Shown here: positions 1 to 5,449 of the stretch, piece by piece
How positions within the stretch are numbered: the stretch's first letter is position 1
Layout of the letters: every line of letters begins with the position of its first letter
Source of the DNA: an uncultured Pedobacter sp.
GTDB lineage: Bacteria; Bacteroidota; Bacteroidia; Sphingobacteriales; Sphingobacteriaceae
DNA length: 11,479 bases
NCBI GenBank assembly: GCA_946478755.1
Contig: CAMLDJ010000167.1
Span: 1 to 11,479, forward strand
Reading direction: 5' to 3'
The notes under the pieces: generated by a model
The model's input: the letters and a program-made list of their open reading frames with translations, nothing else
What the model was told of the DNA's origin: nothing
Databases searched by the model: none
Made by a program: the position numbers and the translations under genes

Positions 1-1
1 A

Positions 2-352
2 ATTATAAATATAGAAGAGATACGAAAAAATAGCCTAAGTAAAGCAGGAACAACTGAAGGACTCCCCTTTGGAAACGAAACGCTGGTATTTAAAGTAGGT
101 GGTAAAATCTTCTTACTAATCGGGCTGGAACAAGCCAACCGATTTAATGCCAAATGCGAACCGGAACGCGCCATCGCATTAAGGGAACAATACACTGAAA
201 TCATCCCCGGATTTCATATGAATAAAAAACATTGGAATACCGTTTATTTAAACGGCGGACTAAAGCCCGCACTTATTTTAGAATTGATTGACCACTCCTA
301 TGCACTTGTACTAGAAAGCCTGCCAAAAAATCAACGCGAATCATTGATGTGA
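2..352 (+). CDS. MmcQ/YjbR family DNA-binding protein (5' end cut by window)
   Basis: An open frame runs from the window edge to a TGA at 350-352, giving 116 residues. It reads NIEEIRKNSLSKAGTTEG near the start, then LPFGNETLVFKVGGKIFLLIG, and later HMNKKHWNTVYLNGGL. This is the signature layout of the MmcQ/YjbR family: a CyaY-like alpha/beta fold of roughly 115-120 residues, with the conserved PFG, VFKVGGK and NKKHWNT blocks. The family is described as DNA-binding-like, but its cellular role is largely unknown. No ATG lies in frame inside the window before the conserved N-terminus, so the true start is probably only a few bases upstream and almost the whole protein is present. It converges with the minus-strand gene ending at 375, with 22 bases between them and no clear terminator. 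Family assignment is confident; function is not. Confidence 0.9.
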   Translation: MINIEEIRKNSLSKAGTTEGLPFGNETLVFKVGGKIFLLIGLEQANRFNAKCEPERAIALREQYTEIIPGFHMNKKHWNTVYLNGGLKPALILELIDHSYALVLESLPKNQRESLM

Positions 353-374
353 TCAATTACACGATATTTCTCCA

Positions 375-833
375 CTAATAAACCACCACGCTACTGTTTA
401 CAAAAAGCTCAAAATCAGCATCCATCCGCGCATTATATACCCGAAAACAAATCTCCCATTCATCCTTCACCAATACCGGCACGTAAGCTCTAAACACTTT
501 TTCAAAACGCTCAAAATGAACCCCCTCCTTACAGACTACCAGGTAAGCACGATCACCCTGGGCTATCGCCTCCAAAATCTCATCCGGCCAGCGATTTTTC
601 ATGGCTGAAGGCAACAAATTAAAAGCCTGCCCATCAATCAATCGCCCAACACCATCAATCAAATCCGCTGCAAGGACTGTTTTACCGCGAACCTGCCATA
701 CCCCATCCAGCTTTTCAATACTCCCCAACAACTCGCCATCGTCCACAATTCGCCAAGGTTCCCCCGCACGAAATTGAATCACCTGATAAACATTTTGATC
801 AGGACCGGCTGTAAAATAATCCAGTTCAATCAT
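375..833 (-). CDS. Hypothetical protein, 152 aa
   Basis: A minus-strand ORF with an ATG at 833 and a stop at 375. I do not recognise the family. The product is acidic and soluble-looking, with no signal peptide or membrane segment. The N-terminal half (about residues 15-70) has short beta-type stretches such as VYQVIQF and GVWQVRGKTV. The C-terminal half (about 93-150) has AYLVVCKEGVHFERF and EWEICFRVYNARMDADFELFV, suggesting a mixed alpha/beta or beta-rich domain. G+C is higher than in the region to its right, so it probably belongs to the left chromosomal flank rather than the AT-rich patch. An AGGAC stretch sits about 15 bases before the ATG, and a purine run AGAAAAAGCG directly precedes it. 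The same frame upstream holds a coding remnant that stops five codons before this ATG. Coding status is likely; function is unknown. Confidence 0.75.
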   Translation of the reverse strand: MIELDYFTAGPDQNVYQVIQFRAGEPWRIVDDGELLGSIEKLDGVWQVRGKTVLAADLIDGVGRLIDGQAFNLLPSAMKNRWPDEILEAIAQGDRAYLVVCKEGVHFERFEKVFRAYVPVLVKDEWEICFRVYNARMDADFELFVNSSVVVY

Positions 834-845
834 CGCTTTTTCTAT

Positions 846-1004
846 TTAGTCCTCAGTTCCCTTATCTGTAAAAATTCCTATACTCTCCAACACCGTTTCA
901 CTATAACGGAAAACAAACTTAAAACTGTGTGCACCGTAGCCGATTTCTTTACAAAAACCCCGACTAAATTTTAAAGCATTTTGAAATTTTAATTCTCTAT
1001 ATTG
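846..1004 (-). pseudogene. Coding remnant (C-terminal 52 codons, no start)
   Basis: On the minus strand, 52 codons are open between an in-frame TGA at 1005-1007 and a TAA at 846-848. The translation contains FSRGFCKEIGYGAHSFKFV and then RYSETVLESIGIFTDKG. Its composition looks like a real folded protein end rather than random frame, with balanced charged and aromatic residues. There is no ATG in it, and the only GTG and TTG codons lie deep inside, so it cannot be a complete gene. It is in the same frame as the 152-codon gene downstream, separated by the TAA and four codons. I do not recognise the family. It could instead be a dispersed intergenic repeat that happens to be open; another frame of the same strand is also open for about 30 codons. 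The upstream part of the gene would have been lost where the AT-rich block with the ABC genes begins. Confidence 0.4.
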
Positions 1005-1026
1005 TCATTGCAGTAGAAAACAAGCT

Positions 1027-1314
1027 ATGATGCGTATAATACGTGGTTTATATTTTTTTAATCAAAAGCTCATTATCCCTTCATTAGCTATTTCAATTGT
1101 GCTATCATATTTCACTATGGAGCGCAATAATCTCTATGCTGGTGTTGGTATATCTTTTATTCTCCTCACCCCGATTTTTCATTACTTTATTTATGAGGTA
1201 AGAAGTCCAAATGAATACTATTTTTATTATAACCTCGGTCTTAATAAACTCGTTTTATGGATAAGCACGGTCATCATTAGCCTAACTATTGGATTAATAC
1301 TAGCGATGATATGA
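1027..1314 (+). CDS. Small three-helix membrane protein coupled to ABC ATPase
   Basis: Encodes 95 residues with three hydrophobic segments at about 15-31, 36-56 and 75-95, and no cleavable signal peptide. Between helices 2 and 3 lies an aromatic-rich stretch, NEYYFYYNLGL, ahead of a lysine, which probably sits at the membrane face. The stop TGA overlaps the start of the ABC ATPase gene (ATGATATGA; 1311-1314 shared), so the two are translationally coupled and probably work together. I infer that it is the membrane partner or anchor of that ATPase. It is much too short for a normal ABC permease (usually five or more helices), so either it oligomerises or the true permease is elsewhere. Two ATG codons (1027, 1030) are possible starts; no strong Shine-Dalgarno sequence is visible, as is usual in Bacteroidota. 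Coding is supported by overlap and hydrophobic pattern; role is inferred. Confidence 0.75.
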   Translation: MMRIIRGLYFFNQKLIIPSLAISIVLSYFTMERNNLYAGVGISFILLTPIFHYFIYEVRSPNEYYFYYNLGLNKLVLWISTVIISLTIGLILAMI

Positions 1315-2021
1315 AAGGATTACATGTTGATAGCGTTAGAAAACAAATCGGTAATAGCCAAATATTGAATGATGTATTCATCTCTTGTAGCACTGGGGAA
1401 ATTGTTGGCCTCTTAGGAAGGAATGGGTCGGGAAAGTCTACTTTACTAAAGATTATTTTTGGATCCTTAAGCGCAGATAACAAGTTTGTTTCCATCGATG
1501 ATAAGAAGATAAATTCGTTATATGATAATAGAAGATTGCTGCAATACCTGCCCCAAAACAATTATTTACCTAATCATATTAGGATAGCTAGCACAATCAA
1601 ATGTTTCTGCAGCAATGAAAATGCAGCTTTGGTAATGGAAGATAATTTAGTTAAACCATTTTTACAAAAAAAGGTTGAACAGTTGTCAGGAGGTGAAAGG
1701 CGGATTTTAGAGGTTTTGTTAATGGTTAATTCCGAAGCGAAATATTTATTGTTTGATGAACCTTTTAATGGCATATCTCCCCTGCATATAGAAATTCTAA
1801 AAGACCTAATTAAAAAGCATTCGAAAGATAAGGGGATTATAATCACCGATCATGATTACAGAAATGTATTAGATGTTTCGTCAAGAATTATATTGATGGA
1901 CGATGGAAATACCAAGGTCATAAAAGAACTTAAAGATTTAATATCTCTCGGATATTTACCAGCATCATCGGAAAACATTATTTTAAATGAAAAATACGAT
2001 TTCAATATGCCACCGGACTAG
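1311..2021 (+). CDS. ABC transporter ATP-binding protein (LptB-like)
   Basis: A 236-residue stand-alone ABC ATPase with all nucleotide-binding motifs: Walker A GRNGSGKST at 36-44, Q-loop glutamine at 82 (YLPQN), signature LSGGE at 125-129, Walker B YLLFDEP with D149 and catalytic E150, and H-loop histidine 181 (ITDHDYR). The sequence after Walker B (FNGISPLHIEIL) and the ITDH stretch resemble the LptB/LivG-type subgroup more than MacB- or drug-efflux-type ATPases. It should hydrolyse ATP on the cytoplasmic side to drive a membrane partner. That partner is most likely the overlapping 95-residue membrane protein upstream (4-base ATGA overlap). No permease-sized gene lies nearby. The last 30 or so residues form an extra tail beyond the core domain. 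The gene is very AT-rich compared with the right-hand operon. Enzyme class is certain; substrate is unknown. Confidence 0.93.
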   Translation: MKGLHVDSVRKQIGNSQILNDVFISCSTGEIVGLLGRNGSGKSTLLKIIFGSLSADNKFVSIDDKKINSLYDNRRLLQYLPQNNYLPNHIRIASTIKCFCSNENAALVMEDNLVKPFLQKKVEQLSGGERRILEVLLMVNSEAKYLLFDEPFNGISPLHIEILKDLIKKHSKDKGIIITDHDYRNVLDVSSRIILMDDGNTKVIKELKDLISLGYLPASSENIILNEKYDFNMPPD

Positions 2022-2047
2022 ATATTCTATTAAAAAAAACAAGCTAG

Positions 2048-2101
2048 ATGACTGACCTACAATCCACAATAAAAAACTACTTTACGCTCATCGACAAATA
2101 G
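2048..2101 (+). pseudogene. 16-codon ORF, possible N-terminal gene remnant
   Basis: A short frame reading MTDLQSTIKNYFTLIDK stops at TAG 2099-2101, one base before the ATG of the beta-lactamase gene. The peptide resembles the first helix of SnoaL/NTF2-like proteins, which often begin with a motif of the type T-x-x-x-x-I-x-x-Y-F-x-L-I-D. It could be the 5' scar of such a gene cut off when the beta-lactamase arrived, or a short leader whose termination lets ribosomes restart on the beta-lactamase. It starts 26 bases after the ABC ATPase stop. The family hint rests on only 16 residues and is weak. Confidence 0.3.
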
Positions 2102-2102
2102 T

Positions 2103-2912
2103 ATGGAATCAACTAAAATTTATTATTTACTTACTTTTCTAATAATCTCACTAATTTCTTTTAAACCTGCACCTCGTAAAATAATCCGGGATGATTTTAA
2201 AAAAATCTATGATAAATATAAAGTACAGGGCTCGTTCATTATGTACGATCAGAAGAATGACTGTTATACGATATACAACCAGGAACAAACATCTGTGCCA
2301 TTTACGCCAGCATCTACATTTAAGATATGCAATTCATTGGTTTCACTAGAAACCGGAGTTGTTAAAGACGAACATGTCATTTTTAAATGGGATGGAAAAG
2401 AACGTCAGCTTGCAGCATGGAATAAGGACACGGATATGAAGAATGCGTTTAAAAACTCTACTGTATGGTATTATCAACAGCTGGCAAAACGTGTAGGTGA
2501 AGATAGAATGAAGAATTGGCTTGATAGAGCAAAGTATGGTAATGCAGATATTAGAGGCGGTATCGATGGTTTTTGGTTGTGGGGTAACCTTAGAATTACA
2601 CCCAATGAGCAGATTGACTTTTTGCGGAGACTTCATGATAACAAACTTCCTTTCTCAAAACGATCGATGGACATCGTAAAGGACATTATGATTGTTAAGG
2701 ATACATTAGGTTTCGTTGTAAGAGCGAAAGCCGGCTCTGGTAAACAAGATCAACAGTATGTGGGTTGGTACGTTGGTTACATTACAACTAAAGATAATAT
2801 CTATTACTTTTCAAATTGTATTCAATCAACCAATAAAAACCCTGATTTTGGAAAAGCCAGATTTGACATTGTAAGTGATATTCTTGATGAATTAAAAGTC
2901 ATAAAGAAGTAG
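2103..2912 (+). CDS. bla: Class D (OXA-type) serine beta-lactamase
   Basis: The 269-residue product has the class D layout: a hydrophobic N-terminal export segment (about 6-20), acylating serine and carboxylatable lysine in S71-TF-K74, second motif S119-T-V121, Y145-G-N147, and the GGIDGFWLWG block whose W158 matches the tryptophan that stabilises the carboxylated lysine. R253 lies where the substrate-carboxylate-binding arginine of OXA enzymes sits. Length is normal for the class. It should hydrolyse beta-lactams in the periplasm through a serine acyl-enzyme. One oddity: the third motif, usually KTG or KSG, is K209-A-G211 (KAGSG), which loses the hydroxyl that contacts the substrate carboxylate. 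Activity may therefore be weak or altered, or the protein may be a non-resistance relative. It lies 81 bases after the ABC ATPase gene on the same strand and may share its transcript. Intrinsic chromosomal gene or import cannot be told from this window. Confidence 0.93.
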   Translation: MESTKIYYLLTFLIISLISFKPAPRKIIRDDFKKIYDKYKVQGSFIMYDQKNDCYTIYNQEQTSVPFTPASTFKICNSLVSLETGVVKDEHVIFKWDGKERQLAAWNKDTDMKNAFKNSTVWYYQQLAKRVGEDRMKNWLDRAKYGNADIRGGIDGFWLWGNLRITPNEQIDFLRRLHDNKLPFSKRSMDIVKDIMIVKDTLGFVVRAKAGSGKQDQQYVGWYVGYITTKDNIYYFSNCIQSTNKNPDFGKARFDIVSDILDELKVIKK

Positions 2913-3037
2913 AACTTAAAAGCGCAGGATACAATCTCATTAAACTGATTGGATATTTTGTAATATAACTTTTCCTTATAAATCGGTAATATCTCGTTAC
3001 ATTTTAAATAAAACTAACATGGAGTTAATTTTATTTT

Positions 3038-3045
3038 TACATTTG
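3038..3045 (+). promoter_or_regulatory. Bacteroidota -7 promoter element (TACATTTG)
   Basis: TACATTTG matches the TAnnTTTG -7 element of Bacteroidota housekeeping promoters exactly and lies in an AT-rich stretch. No clear TTTG -33 box is seen at the right distance. Transcription would start at about 3050-3055, only some 10-14 bases before the strong hairpin at 3064. The first transcribed feature would thus be a short hairpin RNA or an attenuated leader for the small ORFs that follow. Confidence 0.45.
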
Positions 3046-3063
3046 TATCGAGAACGTTAATTT

Positions 3064-3100
3064 ACGGGGGATAGGCCAGCGTGGTCTACCTCCGTTTTTT
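3064..3100 (+). terminator. Strong hairpin plus T-run (terminator, attenuator or small RNA end)
   Basis: The arms 3064-3078 (ACGGGGGATAGGCCA) and 3082-3095 (TGGTCTACCTCCGT) pair over 14 base pairs with a GCG loop, one bulged A at 3071 and two G-T wobbles (3068/3091, 3075/3085). Six T residues follow at 3095-3100. This is a textbook intrinsic terminator shape. It could end the transcript of the beta-lactamase gene about 150 bases upstream. It could equally end a very short RNA started by the TACATTTG element just before it. The wobble pairs make the structure strong only when read on the plus strand, which supports plus-strand function. Confidence 0.65.
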
Positions 3101-3168
3101 AAGCAGCTATTTAATTATAAATTAAACCCTACTGAGCAGTCTCCACTCGGGGTTATTGATGTCTATCT

Positions 3169-3363
3169 ATGTTAAATTCTCACTATCTACCTGATCTCAA
3201 TGTTAAACACATCTCAAAAATTGAAACCGGCAATATCGTGGTCAACCTCGGGGTTGTAATGGAAATTGAGGAGCTTACTGAGTATTACAGTCTAATTATA
3301 TCCAGGTTAAACGAAAAACAGGTGTTTAAGTTTGACAAGGAAATTTACATAGCGGTCATGTAG
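3169..3363 (+). CDS. Hypothetical protein, 64 aa (doubtful)
   Basis: A 64-codon ORF with ATG at 3169; the frame is closed by a TGA only four codons upstream. The product has a beta-type start (KIETGNIVVNLGVVME) and a possible helix around LTEYYSLIISRLNEKQV, and ends in VM just before TAG. I do not recognise it. There is no visible ribosome binding site. The frame continues for ten more codons after the TAG, and another short coding-like frame (ending in QIISVNRL at 3463) follows. The ORF may therefore be part of a decayed longer gene. Its start lies about 70 bases after the hairpin at 3064-3100. Confidence 0.3.
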   Translation: MLNSHYLPDLNVKHISKIETGNIVVNLGVVMEIEELTEYYSLIISRLNEKQVFKFDKEIYIAVM

Positions 3364-3462
3364 AGTGTAATATTCGAGATGAAACCTTCTACATAGTGTA
3401 GTTGAAGTTGCGATTGGTTCCTTCTTTGGTGGTTATCAAATTATTTCAGTAAATCGATTATA

Positions 3463-3549
3463 ATGCACACAATAGTTAAATTAGATAAGAATAGTCTTAC
3501 ATTACAACTTCCCAATGATCTGGTTGGAAAGATGGACTTTCATTTATGA
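3463..3549 (+). pseudogene. 28-codon ORF resembling a truncated antitoxin N-terminus
   Basis: The frame from ATG 3463 reads MHTIVKLDKNSLTLQLPNDL then VGKMDFHL and stops at TGA 3547-3549. The part up to VGK resembles the start of small Bacteroidota antitoxin-like proteins, in which a short beta hairpin of the form T-L-Q-L-P-x-x-L-V-G-K continues into a further strand. Here the similarity ends abruptly after VGK, so I read it as a truncated copy. It begins at a TAATG overlap with the end of a preceding open frame (about 3384-3463). It ends in an ATGA overlap with the next gene, so it could also act as a translated leader. The family link is from memory of the motif only. Confidence 0.35.
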
Positions 3550-3938
3550 TTTCAAAAAGCGGGAATGCACTGTGGCTATCTAAGGACGACTTTAAAAGTT
3601 TTTCAGTTTTCGATAAAATTGGTGTATTATTTAGCGGGGTACAACCTTTGCATACCCATTCAGGAATAATATACCTGGCAAATGGGAGTATAATTTTAAA
3701 ATCTGAATCAGAAGAATTAGAAATACTGTTAAAAAATATAACTCAAATATATTTAGGGTTTGATGAATACTACAGAAGAAGTTATGCAAAAAATTTCGGG
3801 GCTTTTTGGCAGCCACTGAAATTGACTTTTACGTCTTCTGATTCGGTGTCAGAAATTATCTATCTTATTATAGACCGAAATGCCATGTATACAAGAAATG
3901 ATGAATGGTTTAATCTCTTAACGGATCTGTTATCCTAA
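3546..3938 (+). CDS. Hypothetical protein, 130 aa
   Basis: Encodes 130 residues from an ATG that overlaps the stop of the 28-codon ORF by four bases. An in-frame TGA ten codons upstream leaves this as the first usable ATG. No signal peptide or membrane helix is seen. The middle alternates strand-like segments (GIIYLANGSIILKSE, LEILLKNITQIYLGF, PLKLTFTSSDSVSEIIYLII) and ends in a helix-like DEWFNLLTDLL. This pattern of beta strands followed by a C-terminal helix resembles a pleckstrin-homology-like or GRAM-like fold, but that is only a shape argument. I do not recognise a family. AT-rich like the rest of the middle block. Clean codons over the whole length favour a real gene. Confidence 0.55.
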   Translation: MISKSGNALWLSKDDFKSFSVFDKIGVLFSGVQPLHTHSGIIYLANGSIILKSESEELEILLKNITQIYLGFDEYYRRSYAKNFGAFWQPLKLTFTSSDSVSEIIYLIIDRNAMYTRNDEWFNLLTDLLS

Positions 3939-3959
3939 ATTAATCGCCCTGTAAACCAT

Positions 3960-4372
3960 TTAGTATTGTTTGAGTATTCCGTTTCCTTTCATCCGACTCG
4001 TTAGATTAATCTTTGGATCCATTTTGATAATATACCTTGCTAATATCTTTGCTTTTATAACTTGCTTGTTAAGCTAATGAATTGATGACAATGATATTGA
4101 GAGCATGTACCTTATTATGATTACCGGATTTCCGCGGTTTTCTCTTATATTTCCATACTGCTAACGAGTATCATCTTGGAAAACTTTGACACTAAATTCA
4201 TGCAGAATTCTAAACTCTTTTTTATCTTTTTAGGAATTTCAGAAAGTTAGATTTGCCCGACCCATTTTTACCAATGAGTATATTCAGCCCCTGGGTAAAA
4301 TCTACATATAGATCTTCTATGGACTTGAAGCCTTTGAGGTGAACACTTGTCAGAAATCTCTTTTGATTGCAT
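3960..4372 (-). pseudogene. Decayed AAA-family ATPase (SMC/RecF/OLD-like P-loop)
   Basis: On the minus strand, one frame (4359 down to a TAA at 4222) reads FLTSVHLKGFKSIEDLYVDF, then a Walker A loop IGKNGSGKSNFLKFLKR. This is the classic N-terminus of the RecF/SMC/OLD-type AAA ATPases, where the short leader strand GFKSI precedes the P-loop. That frame has no start codon. An ATG sits at 4370-4372 in a neighbouring frame, and removing one G from the AAAAGAG run would join it to the coding frame, so a frameshift near the start is likely. Downstream, coding-like pieces continue in shifting frames, for example 37 open codons at 3960-4073 (ILARYIIKMDPKINLTSRMK), but stops interrupt them. Such ATPases normally have several hundred residues, so the gene is both broken and mostly deleted. 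The P-loop identification is strong; the extent to 3960 is tentative. Confidence 0.7.
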
Positions 4373-4402
4373 ACTTAGATATAAATCGATTTTGATCTGT
4401 CA

Positions 4403-4410
4403 CAAATGTA
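4403..4410 (-). promoter_or_regulatory. Bacteroidota -7 promoter element (TACATTTG) for the decayed ATPase
   Basis: Read on the minus strand, TACATTTG fits the TAnnTTTG element exactly and lies 30 bases before the likely original ATG of the broken ATPase gene at 4370-4372. A TTTG is present 15 bases further upstream, somewhat close for a -33 box. The position relative to the ATG supports the idea that a functional gene was once transcribed from here. Confidence 0.45.
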
Positions 4411-4437
4411 TATATCCTTAGGTTCCAAATATAATCG

Positions 4438-4456
4438 AAATAAAAGCCAGCGCTTT
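4438..4456 (-). terminator. Possible weak terminator after the PorP/SprF-like gene
   Basis: On the minus strand AAAGC-GCTG-GCTTT forms a five-base-pair stem followed by TTTTATTT. It lies about 72 bases after the stop of the PorP/SprF-like gene, and no other candidate is visible in that gap. The stem is short, so it is a weak call. Confidence 0.25.
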
Positions 4457-4528
4457 CGTTTCCTGCATGGAGGCGGGAGGCTCGCTCATGATGGTTTCAT
4501 CATATACAGGAGTTATCGTCTTAAAATA

Positions 4529-5416
4529 TTATTTCCCCAGATTAAACCTCAGGTTCAGCTCAAAACTGCCATTGGTATAACTGCTAAGCGCCGAGGTCTG
4601 GGTAGTATAACTCCCGCTGATCAGGTATTTTTTCCTGAAGTCCATTCCCAGTCCGAATGTCGCGTTTTCGGTGCTGTGGTACATGGCTAGCAAAAACACT
4701 TGTTTGTTGGCAATGCCGAACTGTGCACCTGCGTCCCAGATGTTGTCAAAGCCCTTTACACCCCTGTAGGCCACCTTAGGCTCTGCATCCATACCTTCGG
4801 CACCTTCGCTAAACTGTATTTTGTAGCTGACCGCAGTATAAAACGTCGCCACATCGGCCAGCTTGACCACATCCTTTTTCAGTACACTTTTCAGGTTCGG
4901 AATGGCAGCCTGGATGTTCAGTTTACTCGAGGTATAAGCTACCCCGAAATCACCGTCCAGGTACGTTTTACGGTCGTTGTACTGCCCCACTGTGGGATCA
5001 TTCGGGTTGCCATAGATATCAGCATTCTCCAAACGCTGGCTCATGAAGCCCAGGGATACCCCGAAGTGTAACTGATGGCCGCTTTCATTCAGTCTCAGGT
5101 GATAAGCATAACTCCCGACCACCCTGGTCTGTCTTTGCAAACCCGCACTTTCATTGTTAACAGTAAGCCCTACTCCTACTTTTCCAAAACCGTAATCAGC
5201 TGTCAGGTTCTGCGTTAAAGGCGAACCCGGTACATTGCTCCAGAGCTTACGATAAGCTCCGTTTAGTTTTATGCCCTGGTCCGAGCCTGCGAAGGCAGGA
5301 TTGATTAAATACTGGTTGGTGTAATACTGAGATGACAGCGGGTTTAACTGTGCTTTTGCTGTGGTACCGATCGAAGTAATCACGATCAGTACCAGCATTT
5401 TATATGTTATTCTCAT
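4529..5416 (-). CDS. PorP/SprF family type IX secretion-associated outer membrane protein
   Basis: The 295-residue protein opens with a signal peptide (residues 1-22, ending in TTAKA before Q23). Right after cleavage it has the family hallmark PLSSQYYTNQYLINPAFAGS (about 26-45). The rest alternates amphipathic strands typical of an outer membrane beta barrel and ends in FELNLRFNLGK, a barrel-like C-terminus. Members of PorP/SprF act in the type IX secretion and gliding machinery. SprF of Flavobacterium is needed for surface export of the adhesin SprB, and many paralogues lie next to genes for cargo with type B C-terminal domains. Here the gene begins 33 bases after the stop of just such a giant cargo gene on the same strand, so an operon and a dedicated partner role are likely. 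The spacer carries purine runs AAAGAAAAC and AAGAACAAATA before the ATG. Length is normal for the family. Confidence 0.92.
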   Translation of the reverse strand: MRITYKMLVLIVITSIGTTAKAQLNPLSSQYYTNQYLINPAFAGSDQGIKLNGAYRKLWSNVPGSPLTQNLTADYGFGKVGVGLTVNNESAGLQRQTRVVGSYAYHLRLNESGHQLHFGVSLGFMSQRLENADIYGNPNDPTVGQYNDRKTYLDGDFGVAYTSSKLNIQAAIPNLKSVLKKDVVKLADVATFYTAVSYKIQFSEGAEGMDAEPKVAYRGVKGFDNIWDAGAQFGIANKQVFLLAMYHSTENATFGLGMDFRKKYLISGSYTTQTSALSSYTNGSFELNLRFNLGK

Positions 5417-5449
5417 TTATTTGTTCTTGTTTTCTTTAATCAGTATAAA

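Noticed and set aside
774..974. 66-codon plus-strand ORF
   Set aside because: It overlaps the 152-codon gene and the remnant on the other strand and its translation has no protein-like features; the minus-strand reading is more convincing.
979..1004. Promoter for the membrane protein-ABC pair (TTTTG and TATATTG)
   Set aside because: The -7 box is imperfect and the spacing of 14 bases is too short; not strong enough to list.
3050..3110. Integron attC site downstream of the beta-lactamase
   Set aside because: The hairpin lacks the GTTRRRY/RYYYAAC core pair expected of attC, and no integrase or second cassette is present; the T-run fits a terminator better.
3125..3155. Second hairpin (AACCC...GGGGTT) before the 64-codon ORF
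   Set aside because: Stem is interrupted and asymmetrical, with no T-run; could be chance.
4418..4489. 23-codon minus-strand ORF (MSEPPASMQETKALAFISII) after the PorP/SprF-like gene
   Set aside because: Too short, no ribosome binding site, and it runs through the possible terminator; could be part of an intergenic repeat but nothing in the window supports function.
4488..4503. Perfect inverted repeat ATGATG-GTTT-CATCAT as terminator or operator
   Set aside because: Only six base pairs, no T-run on either side, and no gene start close enough for an operator role.
4406..4690. 94-codon plus-strand ORF at the 3' end of the PorP/SprF-like gene
   Set aside because: Half of it is antisense to the well-supported PorP/SprF-like gene and the rest has no recognisable content.
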